A stretch of DNA of 37,538 nt, taken from NCBI GenBank assembly GCA_030528995.1, contig JAUMXR010000005.1, forward strand, positions 1-37,538. The letters are read 5' to 3'. Of this stretch, positions 15,712 to 24,925 are shown in pieces. Numbering within the stretch: the first letter of the stretch is position 1; the number at the start of each line of letters is the position of its first letter. The stretch is from Candidatus Saccharimonadota bacterium. Its GTDB lineage: Bacteria; Patescibacteriota; Saccharimonadia; Saccharimonadales; Saccharimonadaceae. A program made the position numbers and the translations under genes. Below the pieces are notes generated by a model that was not told the origin of the DNA, ran no database searches, and saw only the letters and a program-made list of their open reading frames with translations.

Positions 15712-16929
15712 ATGAAAAAACAATTCATTCCTACATTGGTTTTCATGATAATCATCGCAGCTCTCATTACGGCCCAACCAACGTTCGCTGCCACCTGTAG
15801 CGGTGTAGAGACGAGCCTCATTGAGTGCGAAGGCGGCGGAGATGCCGGCATTTGGCATATTCTGATTCTAACCGTAGAAATTCTATCCATCGGCATCGGC
15901 ATCACGGCCTTAATTGGAATCCTTATCTTTGGCGTCCAATATCTCACCGGCGGAGGCGACGTCGCAAGAACCACCAAAGCCAAGCGACGTATGTTTGAAA
16001 TTGTTATCGGCCTAGTTGGCTGGGTTTTGATTTACTCCATTTGCGAATGGTTAATGCCGGGGGGTAAATTTAATTTCACCTCCAACATTACCAACATCTC
16101 TCTAAACTTCAGCAAAGACTCACTTGAAGTAGGAAAAAGTGCCAAGACGACAGTAAATTTTACTCCGGAAGGCACTCAAGACAAAACTTATTCTCTATCC
16201 ACAGAAAACTCTGACATCGCCTCTGTGGTTGGAAATACTGTCAAATGTCGAGGCGAAGGCACCACTATTATTACTGCGACATCCGTCAATGGCAAAACGG
16301 CCACCGCCGAGATTACTTGCACCAAACCTGTCGAACCGACCAACAATAAACCCGGCGCAACCCCCCAAGACACCTGGTTTAATTGCGATAATTGTCCTTC
16401 CGATGGCAGCCTCATTAGCCAAGCTCAAAGCGCAAGCTTCGATGCCGCATTTGAAAAAGAAGAAAGCTCAATAACCTATGAAGCTGCCGAACAACTTGCA
16501 ACCGCCAAGGGAATATCGCAAGAAAATTTTCACGCCATAATGGCTTGGGCACGAACTGAAAACTATGAAAACGACGGAGCTGGAAACTATTTTGCCTATC
16601 TATGCACATCAACGATGGTGAATAAAGCTCTGAATGGCGCAAACTTGCTCGGTGAAATGAAAAATTGGGCAGACGCTGCCCCCAGTCAAGTATGGTTTTA
16701 TGCCTATGCAGATTTCATAGGAAGCAACGACAACAACCATTGGCAAGATGATGAAATTTACGGAACCGGTCAATCCGTACCTGGATATTATCAGTCGAAC
16801 CTAAAAATAGCCTATATGGCTTTAAAATACACATATCCAAACGTTAATTCTTGCTACGGAGGCAGACCAGCCAATGTAGTAGCCCACCAGAAAAACTCAA
16901 GGCAGGAAAACATATATGTTGGATGGTAG
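15712..16929 (+). CDS. VirB2/TrbC-like membrane leader fused to a BIG2-like domain and an unidentified C-terminal domain
   Basis: The N-terminal 200 residues match the 5991-7382 protein: signal peptide ending FAAT, ECE-GG segment, GIWHIL, two helices around GGDVARTTKAKRRM, a PGG motif, and a BIG2-like domain (YSLSTENSDIASVVG, TTIITATSVNGKTA). After a short Pro/Asn linker and a CDNC motif, residues ~235-405 form a different domain. ENFHAIMAWARTENYENDGAGNY and CTSTMVNKAL weakly recall SleB-type cell-wall hydrolases, with Glu283 as a possible catalytic acid; I am not sure of this. Four or more cysteines suggest disulfides in an exported domain. It is transcribed alone from a near-leaderless promoter. 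Together with its paralogue it defines a shared-leader, variable-cargo family. Confidence 0.82.
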   Translation: MKKQFIPTLVFMIIIAALITAQPTFAATCSGVETSLIECEGGGDAGIWHILILTVEILSIGIGITALIGILIFGVQYLTGGGDVARTTKAKRRMFEIVIGLVGWVLIYSICEWLMPGGKFNFTSNITNISLNFSKDSLEVGKSAKTTVNFTPEGTQDKTYSLSTENSDIASVVGNTVKCRGEGTTIITATSVNGKTATAEITCTKPVEPTNNKPGATPQDTWFNCDNCPSDGSLISQAQSASFDAAFEKEESSITYEAAEQLATAKGISQENFHAIMAWARTENYENDGAGNYFAYLCTSTMVNKALNGANLLGEMKNWADAAPSQVWFYAYADFIGSNDNNHWQDDEIYGTGQSVPGYYQSNLKIAYMALKYTYPNVNSCYGGRPANVVAHQKNSRQENIYVGW

Positions 16930-16969
16930 TGCATAACTGCCAAACTCTCTCATCGTTATTTGAAATATT

Positions 16970-18403
16970 CTATATAATTAGTATTACAATTACTGGCAAC
17001 AAATATATCTGCAACGCATTCGGCAACCCCGCGAAGAAGCACAGGCTCACCCCATATGCCACCATCAAGCTAAGCATCATTCCATTAATCTGAATCTTCT
17101 TCCAAACCGCCACTAAGACTAGAACCAAAGTTAGCGCAAATAGGGAAATACCAACCAACCCCGTTTCTAGAAGCAACGATACATACTGATTTTGCACAAT
17201 TTCCTTTGGACTTGATGAAAGCCCCGCATTATACAAGGCCTGTCCTGCACCCCCAAGTCCCACACCAAAGAAGATAGTTTTTAAATCTTTAGACCATGCC
17301 TCAAACGCGGTGCTGGACAATTTCAAACGTATATCGGTAGATTCCGCCACATAACCATCAAAAACCGCATCCTGAGCATCAGATTCCACCTGTTCCGAAT
17401 CCTCTTCTCCGCCCCTGTTCTCTTCCAAGTTTTCCACAGGTTTTTCCACAGGTAAATCTATCACCCCCAACGACAAGTGGTTTAACACTTTTCCCACCCC
17501 AGTCATATACGTATCATTAGTAGGACTTACTTGCGCCATCATCCCCTGCATGTTTAGCGTAAACAGGAAAGAGAGAACTACTGTACCCCACACCAAACCC
17601 AATCTCTTCCCAACCAAAATCCGCTCTTTTCGCACCTTTGTTCCAAACATCAAAAATCCCGTCATAAACAACAACCCCACCACAAACGCATAAATCGCCC
17701 CCCTTGAAAACGTCAAAAATAGAGTTGTGGTTATTATGAAGAAACAGAATAGCATTATTTTGCTATTCTGTTTCTTAACCAATAACCACGCCACCAGTAT
17801 CGTTGGCGCGAGCAGCAAATTCCCCATAAACTGCGGTTCAATCGCAAACCCATTCGGGTGAGGGAACCCAAACATCTGATAGGTACACCCCGCACACATC
17901 AGGGAATAGTCTCTTGACACCCCCACCAAATCCAACACACACTGTATTGCGCACCACCCGCATACAGCCAAAGTCGCACCGAAAAACCATTTTAACCATT
18001 TCGCACGAAACTCTTCATCAAATGTTTCTCGCATCTCCCACATCGCATATCCCGCAAAATAAATCAGCCACAGAATCCCAACCGTGAGCACCCCCCGCGT
18101 CACATTTAACGACCAAATTACCGATAGGCTTAACCACACAGGGAATAGTAGCCACATCCATTTTTGCTTCAATCCAGAAAACAATTTTTTATCTTTACCA
18201 AGTAGCACCAAAGCCATTACGTCAAAAAGCACTAGCCAAATAATCGGCAGGGAAATCTCAAAATTCATCGTTTCGCCACTACCAAACGAAATCACCGGAT
18301 AATACGAGAAAAACAAACAAGCCGGCAAACAATACAAAAAATACTTAATAATCCCATAAGCGTCCTTTTTCGCAGTATTTTTATCCAACTTTCTCTTTAA
18401 CAT
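16970..18403 (-). CDS. O-antigen ligase / polymerase-like polytopic membrane protein
   Basis: 477 residues with about 10-12 membrane helices and one large extracytoplasmic loop (~305-375) rich in Glu and Asp. It is followed by the segment FFGVGLGGAGQALYNAG, typical of the O-antigen ligase/Wzy-like (Wzy_C) family. Such proteins polymerise lipid-linked oligosaccharides or transfer them to an acceptor. It is the third gene of a leftward glycan operon and its start overlaps the end of the GT4 gene by 23 bases. Ligase and polymerase cannot be told apart from sequence. Confidence 0.85.
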   Translation of the reverse strand: MLKRKLDKNTAKKDAYGIIKYFLYCLPACLFFSYYPVISFGSGETMNFEISLPIIWLVLFDVMALVLLGKDKKLFSGLKQKWMWLLFPVWLSLSVIWSLNVTRGVLTVGILWLIYFAGYAMWEMRETFDEEFRAKWLKWFFGATLAVCGWCAIQCVLDLVGVSRDYSLMCAGCTYQMFGFPHPNGFAIEPQFMGNLLLAPTILVAWLLVKKQNSKIMLFCFFIITTTLFLTFSRGAIYAFVVGLLFMTGFLMFGTKVRKERILVGKRLGLVWGTVVLSFLFTLNMQGMMAQVSPTNDTYMTGVGKVLNHLSLGVIDLPVEKPVENLEENRGGEEDSEQVESDAQDAVFDGYVAESTDIRLKLSSTAFEAWSKDLKTIFFGVGLGGAGQALYNAGLSSSPKEIVQNQYVSLLLETGLVGISLFALTLVLVLVAVWKKIQINGMMLSLMVAYGVSLCFFAGLPNALQIYLLPVIVILII

Positions 18404-19514
18404 AATCTCTCACTTCTTGATCAAATCTTTCTGCTTTAAAGTTTTCCACAGTCTTTGCGATTTTTTCTCTCTCGAATTTCATTTTTTCAAACTTTTCTAT
18501 CGCCTCAACTAGTGATTTAATCGTCTGTTTCTCAAACAAAATCCCATTCTCTCCATTCATAACATAGTCTCGCGCCCCACCCTCGCCAAACGCAATCACC
18601 GGACAACCCACCGCAAGTGCCTCAACCGGCGCAATTCCAAACGGCTCCAAGCTAGGGAACAAATATCCCTTTGCTCCAGCCAAGTACTTTGCTAGTTTCT
18701 TTTTCCCTACTAGCGGCACAAATTTCACCAAATCACTCCCATTTGACATTTTCACCAAATTATTGTGTTCTGGCCCCTCTCCCACCACTAGCAGTTTCCT
18801 GTTCATTTTCATACAAGCCTTCACCGCCAAATCAATTCTCTTCCAATTTACTTGCCGAGAAGTGGTAATATAATAATCTTCTTCCGATACGTCATTCTGA
18901 ACACTGAACGCATCAATTTCCACCGGCGGATGAATCACTATCGCTTCCCTCTTATAATACCGTTTCATCAGCTCCTGCGCATATTCGCTTATCGTCACAA
19001 AATAATCCGGACTTTGCGCCGCCCTATAATCTGCCTTTCTAAGAGGCTTCACCAACAACTTAAAGAAGAACCTCACCAACGGATTTAAAATCCCAAACCC
19101 CGGGTTCTCAACATAATCATCATACATCTGCCAATAATACTGTGTTGGTACGTGACAGTATGATATGTGAATTCCATTTGGGTTCTTAGACTTCTTCCCT
19201 TCTTCGTGAAGCCGTTTTCCTGACTTCACGGCTTTTGCCTCCGCCCCAGTTACCGAAATAATTAAATCATACTCTGACAAATCCAAATGCGAAAACCACC
19301 GCTGCCGCAAAGGTCCTAGTATTCTTCGCATCCACGACGGAAAAATCTGTAACCACCCAGTCCTTACCTCCGCATCTTTAAACCAATCAATTCCCTTTTC
19401 CGAATATTTCGACGTATAAATCGGCGCTTCTGGATATAGTTTATGTATCGCGAGTAACACCTTCTCCGCTCCCCCTATATTTGTCAGCCAATCACAGACA
19501 ATGGCAACTTTCAT
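18381..19514 (-). CDS. Family 4 glycosyltransferase
   Basis: 377 residues with a GT-B fold of the GT4 type. The N-terminus MKVAIVCDWLTNIGGAEKVL contains the acceptor-side GGAE loop. The C-terminal half has ITTSRQVNWKRIDLAVKA and the nucleotide-sugar site EPFGIAPVEALAVGCPVIAF. It should transfer a sugar from a nucleotide donor to a lipid-linked acceptor on the cytoplasmic face. It sits between the initiating transferase (4-base overlap) and the ligase/polymerase, so it probably extends the first sugar. Donor and acceptor are not evident. Confidence 0.92.
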   Translation of the reverse strand: MKVAIVCDWLTNIGGAEKVLLAIHKLYPEAPIYTSKYSEKGIDWFKDAEVRTGWLQIFPSWMRRILGPLRQRWFSHLDLSEYDLIISVTGAEAKAVKSGKRLHEEGKKSKNPNGIHISYCHVPTQYYWQMYDDYVENPGFGILNPLVRFFFKLLVKPLRKADYRAAQSPDYFVTISEYAQELMKRYYKREAIVIHPPVEIDAFSVQNDVSEEDYYITTSRQVNWKRIDLAVKACMKMNRKLLVVGEGPEHNNLVKMSNGSDLVKFVPLVGKKKLAKYLAGAKGYLFPSLEPFGIAPVEALAVGCPVIAFGEGGARDYVMNGENGILFEKQTIKSLVEAIEKFEKMKFEREKIAKTVENFKAERFDQEVRDYVKEKVG

Positions 19515-20935
19515 TTAGCTCCTTCGCCCTTCAAAACCACCACAATCGTCTTAAAGAAAATCGCAATGTCCAGCCACAACGACCAGTTTTTCACATAATA
19601 AATATCGAGCGCCCTTCGTTCTTCAAACGGAATATCTCGCCGACCCGACACCTGCGCAAATCCCGTCAACCCAGACCTTACCATCAAGATTAGCGATCTA
19701 TCGCCATAATCCCTCAGTTCCCCAGGCAAAAGCGCCCGTGGCCCAATTAACGAAATATCACCCTTCAAAATATTAAATAACTGTGGCAATTCATCTAAAG
19801 AAGTCCTTCTTAAAATCTTCCCAACCTTTGTTATTCTTGGATCATTCTTCATGTAATCCCCGTCTCGCCGATATTTTTTTATCAGCTCCGGCTTCCCCAT
19901 CTTAATAAACGCTTCTTCTGCCGTCATCCCTGAATACTCCGGTTTCATTGATCTAAACTTATAGCAACGAAACCTTCGGTTATATTGCGTCAGCCTTTCA
20001 TCCGTATAAAACGCCGAATGCTTAATATCCGCACATTTCAAAATCACCCAAATAATCGCCATCGGAATAATCGTAATCAAAATAGCAACTAACGCAAACA
20101 AAATATCAAACAACCTCTTCACCCCAGCACTCAACCCATTCAGTGGAGTCGCCATCACCATCACTGCCGGCGTATTGCCAATTAGTTCCAATTCGCCAAA
20201 ATGCGACGACAAAGCCGTTTCAGATGGCACAAAATAGTACAACAAATGACGGTTTACCGCCTGTTTATAGACATACTCTGTCGACTTCTCGTCCGTCTGA
20301 AAAATCACATCCGGTCTAGTTTTTTTCAAAGCGTCCTTCAAAGATGAGTACTGATGCGTCTTCAAATCATGCGGAATATATTTCCGGTTTGCCACAATCC
20401 CCGCCAACCTATAGCCAGACTCCGGCCTTGACGCGATATAATCCGCCAAGTATTCTGTGTTTTTCGAATTCCCAATTATCACAGCCCGTTTAGTAGCATA
20501 ATCTTTTCGGAATATTACTTTAATTAGAAGACGTACCAGCGCCCTTTCCACCACCAAAAACACGAAAGACAGTCCCATCGCCGTCACCGCCATCACTCTG
20601 ACCGGAAATAGATTTTCACCCTTAAAGAAATCGTAAACAATCAAAGCCGCCACCGACAGTATTGCCGCTATGAATAATCTCCCCACTTCCGGTAGCCTCG
20701 ATCGCCCCAAGAAAATTGATTTCCGATAAAGCCCTAACGCCATAATGATAATTAGCATCACTGGCACCACCCAAACGGAGGTCAAAATAAAATCCGACAG
20801 CTGCGCCTCAAACATATACGGCCGAGGATCAACATAAATTCTAATGATATATGCAATTGCAAACGACAATATCAACGCCACCGCATCACCGATTATCAAA
20901 CATAACCGCAAAATCAAATCCGACTTTTTCCGCAT
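19511..20935 (-). CDS. Polyprenyl-phosphate sugar-1-phosphate transferase (WcaJ/WbaP-like)
   Basis: This enzyme family starts glycan assembly by moving a sugar-1-phosphate onto undecaprenyl phosphate. The 474 residues show four N-terminal helices, a middle CoA-binding-like Rossmann domain (KRAVIIGNSKNTEYLADYI), another helix, and the catalytic C-terminal domain. That domain has KRLFDILFALV, CYKFRSMK, RITKVGKILRRTSLDELPQ, and LIGPRALLPGE followed by GLTGFAQVSGR. The architecture is that of the long WcaJ/WbaP-type polyisoprenyl-phosphate hexose-1-phosphate transferases. It is the first gene of the glycan operon, transcribed from a leaderless-type promoter. The identity of the first sugar is unknown. 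Confidence 0.94.
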   Translation of the reverse strand: MRKKSDLILRLCLIIGDAVALILSFAIAYIIRIYVDPRPYMFEAQLSDFILTSVWVVPVMLIIIMALGLYRKSIFLGRSRLPEVGRLFIAAILSVAALIVYDFFKGENLFPVRVMAVTAMGLSFVFLVVERALVRLLIKVIFRKDYATKRAVIIGNSKNTEYLADYIASRPESGYRLAGIVANRKYIPHDLKTHQYSSLKDALKKTRPDVIFQTDEKSTEYVYKQAVNRHLLYYFVPSETALSSHFGELELIGNTPAVMVMATPLNGLSAGVKRLFDILFALVAILITIIPMAIIWVILKCADIKHSAFYTDERLTQYNRRFRCYKFRSMKPEYSGMTAEEAFIKMGKPELIKKYRRDGDYMKNDPRITKVGKILRRTSLDELPQLFNILKGDISLIGPRALLPGELRDYGDRSLILMVRSGLTGFAQVSGRRDIPFEERRALDIYYVKNWSLWLDIAIFFKTIVVVLKGEGAK

Positions 20936-20941
20936 AACAAT

Positions 20942-20950
20942 ATTATATCA
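20942..20950 (-). promoter_or_regulatory. Extended -10 (TGATATAAT) of the glycan operon, leaderless type
   Basis: Reading leftward, TGATATAAT ends six bases before the ATG at 20935. No ribosome-binding sequence precedes the start. Confidence 0.65.
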
Positions 20951-21003
20951 AACTCCCACTAATATTGCTAAACGATAGTTTTTTTAACAAAACATAAATA
21001 ATA

Positions 21004-21012
21004 TGCTATCAT
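21004..21012 (+). promoter_or_regulatory. Extended -10 (TGCTATCAT) of the FISUMP surface protein gene
   Basis: TGC followed by TATCAT at 21007-21012, six bases before the ATG at 21019. It differs from the usual box of this window by one base (C for A). Confidence 0.5.
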
Positions 21013-21018
21013 CATAAT

Positions 21019-22947
21019 ATGACTAAGGTTCTGCTTAAACAGTTTTCAAGTTCTAGATATTATTTATATATAATTCTCAGTATTACAGTGTTCTCAGGTT
21101 TTATCCTTTCTACCACCAAAGCATTCGCAGAAGACACTGACATTGTAGACCAAGTCAACATCACCGTTCCAGAATCTTGTACAATGAGCGGCACTGGCAT
21201 GAATACTCATAATGCAGAAATACAAAACAATACATATACGGCCGACATAGGCACCACTACCTTACACGCCTTCTGTAATGACAATGGCGGTTTCGCCATT
21301 TACGCAGTCGGGTACACCGGGAACGAAATAGGTGGCACCAATAGCACTAAACTAGTAGGTAGCCCATCTACTATAGGTAATATAGACACAGGCACTGCTA
21401 TTAATGGCAATACATCAAATTGGGCTATGAAACTCACGAAAACACAGGATTCTGGTAATACTACTGGCGCCAATGCCTTTACTATAGACAATAGCTTTGG
21501 TGACTATCATGCAGTACCGTCCTCATACACCAAAGTAGCCCACAAAGACACTGCCACTGATATGACCACCTCTACTGGTGGAGTTAAACTTACTACTACT
21601 TATGCTGCTTTCATCAATAAAACCCAACCCGCCGGCACCTATTCCGGCCAAGTCAAATACACTCTCGTCCATCCAGCCAGTGAAATCCCTACTCAGCCAA
21701 TAGCCTGTCCTTCCGGTTATATATGTTACAACCCAAACGGCAGCAACGTGGTTGGAACTATGGGGCAACCAACTATCTCTTCCTCCGCCACTTCTGCCAC
21801 ACTCCTGCCATCAAACTTTTCTCGTGAAGGCTATGGGTTCGCTGGCTGGAGTACTACATATGATTATTCTGACACTACTGGTTTTCTGGGACCACAGGAA
21901 TATATCACTTTTACTGCCGGAGAATACACAGGTAGTAATCCAGGTCTCAGCCTTTATGCCCATTGGATAAAGTCTGCTGGTAACATTCAGGATTGGTCTG
22001 GCTGTTCCAGCCTTGCCTCCGGCTCCGTCACTGCATTAACTGACCAACGCGATAACGAAACCTACGCTGTTGCCAAACTGGCAGATGACAATTGTTGGAT
22101 GATAGAGAACCTCCGCCTGGAAAGCACGAATTCAGACAATGCCACTGGCGCATTGGCAGAAGGTTATGGTACATCCGCAACTTACGGCAACTTCTCTGGT
22201 CTCGCTGATGCAGAAAGTATGGGCTTCTCTTTAACTTATACCGCAAATAGCCTATACTATAGTGGCACGCGGGAAAGTACCGCTAGCGTAGATATCGGTA
22301 CTACTAATTACCCTGCTTATCGTATGCCACGCTATAATAACTGGAATAACCAATCTACTTCCGCGAATCGTCCACAAAACCCAATTACCAGTGATGCCAC
22401 TAATAGCACTACAAATGCTGGCATGTATAGCTACGGTAACTACTACACTTGGCATGCAGCTATTTCCGATCTTACTTACAACGGTACAGCTAACCAATCT
22501 ACTACCAGTACTTCACTTTGTCCGAAAGGCTGGCATCTACCTACTGGCGGTCTAGCATACGCTTCAGATAATACTGGTGCGGTAAACGTCACCGGAAAAC
22601 CAGAGACCTTTAGTGAATTCTATAACCTAGGCTACACAATTATGGATAGTATAACTGCATATGAAAGCAATGCTAATAGTGGCGTATCATATTATGGATC
22701 CAATACTATCAACACAGCAGGTGATACTGCCACTAAAGCCTTCCGAAAATACCCTAATAATTTTATTTATTCTGGCCATTTTAGTGGTTCGTCGGCGTTG
22801 GTTAGCAGCGGCTTCTATTGGTCGTCTACGGCAAGCGACTACGAAAGCGCTCGATATTTGGTAGTTAATAGTTCTAACGTCCGCCCAGGTACGAACGAAA
22901 GTCCTAAGTACTATGGCGGGAGCGTTAGATGCCTTAGTTCGTCTTAA
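21019..22947 (+). CDS. Large secreted surface protein: adhesin-like domain, InlB B-repeat-like module, FISUMP C-terminus
   Basis: 642 residues. A signal peptide (~1-37, ending AFA) precedes an extracytoplasmic domain (~40-215) beginning DIVDQVNITVPESC and ending PAGTYSGQVKYTLVHPAS. Residues ~235-318 contain NPNGSNVVGTMG and GFAGWSTTYDY...LYAHWIK, resembling the InlB B-repeat (Listeria-Bacteroides repeat) fold. Residues ~325-642 carry TDQRDNETYAVAKLADDNCWMIENLRLE, CPKGWHLPTGG, FYWSSTAS and SVRCL, the signature of the FISUMP (Fibrobacter major paralogous) domain, a C-type-lectin-like beta fold. No LPXTG motif or C-terminal anchor is visible. It is Thr/Ser/Asn-rich. A role in adhesion is likely but inferred. 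The paralogue at 27889-29711 is frameshifted. Confidence 0.88.
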   Translation: MTKVLLKQFSSSRYYLYIILSITVFSGFILSTTKAFAEDTDIVDQVNITVPESCTMSGTGMNTHNAEIQNNTYTADIGTTTLHAFCNDNGGFAIYAVGYTGNEIGGTNSTKLVGSPSTIGNIDTGTAINGNTSNWAMKLTKTQDSGNTTGANAFTIDNSFGDYHAVPSSYTKVAHKDTATDMTTSTGGVKLTTTYAAFINKTQPAGTYSGQVKYTLVHPASEIPTQPIACPSGYICYNPNGSNVVGTMGQPTISSSATSATLLPSNFSREGYGFAGWSTTYDYSDTTGFLGPQEYITFTAGEYTGSNPGLSLYAHWIKSAGNIQDWSGCSSLASGSVTALTDQRDNETYAVAKLADDNCWMIENLRLESTNSDNATGALAEGYGTSATYGNFSGLADAESMGFSLTYTANSLYYSGTRESTASVDIGTTNYPAYRMPRYNNWNNQSTSANRPQNPITSDATNSTTNAGMYSYGNYYTWHAAISDLTYNGTANQSTTSTSLCPKGWHLPTGGLAYASDNTGAVNVTGKPETFSEFYNLGYTIMDSITAYESNANSGVSYYGSNTINTAGDTATKAFRKYPNNFIYSGHFSGSSALVSSGFYWSSTASDYESARYLVVNSSNVRPGTNESPKYYGGSVRCLSSS

Positions 22948-23065
22948 CGTTTAAATTACGGTTCGTGCTATTTTAGACCCTCGACTCAATTAATCCCCAA
23001 GCATAAAAATGATTTGTCAAGTTGTCCATATCTCAAAACATCAATGGCTAGTTGTCTTAACAAAT

Positions 23066-24892
23066 TTATTCCACCGTCACTGATTTTGCCAAATTTCTCG
23101 GCTGGTCCACATCGTAACCTTTGGCAATTGTCATATAATACGCAAATAATTGTGACACCAAATTCATCAAAATTGGCGCAAACAACTCAATATCTGTTGT
23201 AATTTTTACAACAGTTTCCACGGGTAAATCAAACTTATCCACATTTGTTGCTGCAATAATATGTCCGCCTCTAGCTAGTACTTCCTGTACGTTCGATACC
23301 GCTTTATCGTACAACTCACCGTCTGGCAGTAGCGCCATTTCAAAAAACCTATCATCAATCAAAGCCAAAGGCCCGTGCTTCAATTCCCCAAACGCATACG
23401 CATTCGCGTCTACATACGAAATCTCTTTGAGTTTCAAAGCCCCTTCCATCGCCGTCGGATATGCTACATCCCTTCCTAGATAAATCCCGTGCTCATACTT
23501 CGTATACTTCCCTGCAATCTTTTCTACTTCACCCCGCACTTCATCTAGCACCTTGCGAATCTCTTCCGGCATTCGCGCAATTTCCGAAACATATGGCTTC
23601 AGTATTCCACTTTTCACCCCCTTCGCTTGCGCAATTGTTAGCCCAAACATCACCATCGCAATCACTTGAGAAGTAAACGCCTTGGTCGAAGCCACTGAAA
23701 TTTCCGGCCCCACGTGCACATAAGTCCCTCCATCCACCTCACGTGCGATAGTCGATCCAATCGCATTCACAATACCAATCGTTTTCACCCCCTGTTTCTT
23801 AATCTCACGAAGGCATGCCAAAGTGTCCGCCGTCTCGCCCGACTGTGACACGATCAAAGCTACCGAATCCTCCGGTATATAAGCCTGCCGATAACGATAC
23901 TCCGACGCAATCACGGCTTCCACCGTAATCTCCGGCGTAAATTTCTCGATATAATATCCGGCCAGTAATCCAGCATGATACGCCGTCCCACATCCAACAA
24001 TCACCAAATGTTTAATTTTTCGAAGCTCCGCTTCACTCAACCCCGGTCCACCTAAATGCACCACTCCATCTTCCAAATTCATCCGACCCCGCAAAGTCTC
24101 CGTCAAAGAATCCGGTTGTTCCATGATTTCCTTTAGCAAGAAATGTTCATACCCACCCTTCTGTATTGCCGCTAGATTCGTCTCGATTTCTTCAACTTTT
24201 GCCGAAACCGGCTCCGCATTCAACGTCTTTATCTCTACGCTTTTTTCTGTTACCGTTGCCACTTCCCCATCATTCAAATAAATCGCTTGCTTCGTGTGGC
24301 CAAGTAATGCCGACGCATCCGACGCAATCAAAGTCTCATCGTGTCCAATCCCAATCACCAAAGGCGAGCCGCTTCTTGCTACCACAATTTCATCGGGCTT
24401 CAACACCGACACCACCGCAATTCCGTAAGTTCCCTTCACTAGCTTCAGTGCCTGCACCACTGCATTCGCCAAAGGATATTTCCCCTCTCCATAAAACGAT
24501 TCAATCAACGCCGCCAGTACTTCCGAATCCGTCTCCGATTTAAAATCAAAATCTTTCAACGCCTTCTTTAGCTCTTTGTAATTCTCGATAATCCCATTGT
24601 GCACCAAATAAATCGGCCCCGCTTGGTGCGGATGCGCATTACGCTCGCTTGGCTCACCATGCGTCGCCCAACGCGTATGCCCAATCCCAATCGTATCATT
24701 TCGCTTCGCTCCAGCTAGTTTCTCTTCCAAGTTCGAAATCTTACCTTTCGCTCGCACCAAAGTCGCTTCCCCGTCAGCACCTAGTGTCACAATCCCAGCC
24801 GAATCATACCCCCGATATTCCAATCGCTTCAATCCTGACACTAGAAAATCCTGCGCATTCTTTTCCCCCACATAGCCCACAATTCCACACAT
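23066..24892 (-). CDS. glmS: Glutamine-fructose-6-phosphate aminotransferase (isomerizing)
   Basis: GlmS makes glucosamine-6-phosphate from fructose-6-phosphate and glutamine, the first committed step to UDP-GlcNAc. The 608-residue protein is full length. The N-terminal nucleophile is Cys2 (MCGIVGYVG), with HTRWATHGEPSERNAHPH and the NGIIENYKEL segment in the glutaminase domain. Two SIS isomerase domains follow (IVGCGTAYHAG, VSQSGETADT; LGRDVAYPTAMEGALKLKEISY). The C-terminus is the conserved DVDQPRNLAKSVTVE. A GGAGGA ribosome site precedes the ATG. I see no glmS ribozyme core in the short leader. It lies 8 kb from glmM. Confidence 0.97.
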   Translation of the reverse strand: MCGIVGYVGEKNAQDFLVSGLKRLEYRGYDSAGIVTLGADGEATLVRAKGKISNLEEKLAGAKRNDTIGIGHTRWATHGEPSERNAHPHQAGPIYLVHNGIIENYKELKKALKDFDFKSETDSEVLAALIESFYGEGKYPLANAVVQALKLVKGTYGIAVVSVLKPDEIVVARSGSPLVIGIGHDETLIASDASALLGHTKQAIYLNDGEVATVTEKSVEIKTLNAEPVSAKVEEIETNLAAIQKGGYEHFLLKEIMEQPDSLTETLRGRMNLEDGVVHLGGPGLSEAELRKIKHLVIVGCGTAYHAGLLAGYYIEKFTPEITVEAVIASEYRYRQAYIPEDSVALIVSQSGETADTLACLREIKKQGVKTIGIVNAIGSTIAREVDGGTYVHVGPEISVASTKAFTSQVIAMVMFGLTIAQAKGVKSGILKPYVSEIARMPEEIRKVLDEVRGEVEKIAGKYTKYEHGIYLGRDVAYPTAMEGALKLKEISYVDANAYAFGELKHGPLALIDDRFFEMALLPDGELYDKAVSNVQEVLARGGHIIAATNVDKFDLPVETVVKITTDIELFAPILMNLVSQLFAYYMTIAKGYDVDQPRNLAKSVTVE

Positions 24893-24925
24893 TTTTTATC
24901 CTCCAGTTTTTATTAATTAAACAAT

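Noticed and set aside
24893-24925. glmS ribozyme or riboswitch in the glmS leader
   Set aside because: The space upstream of glmS is only 33 bases and contains just a ribosome site.
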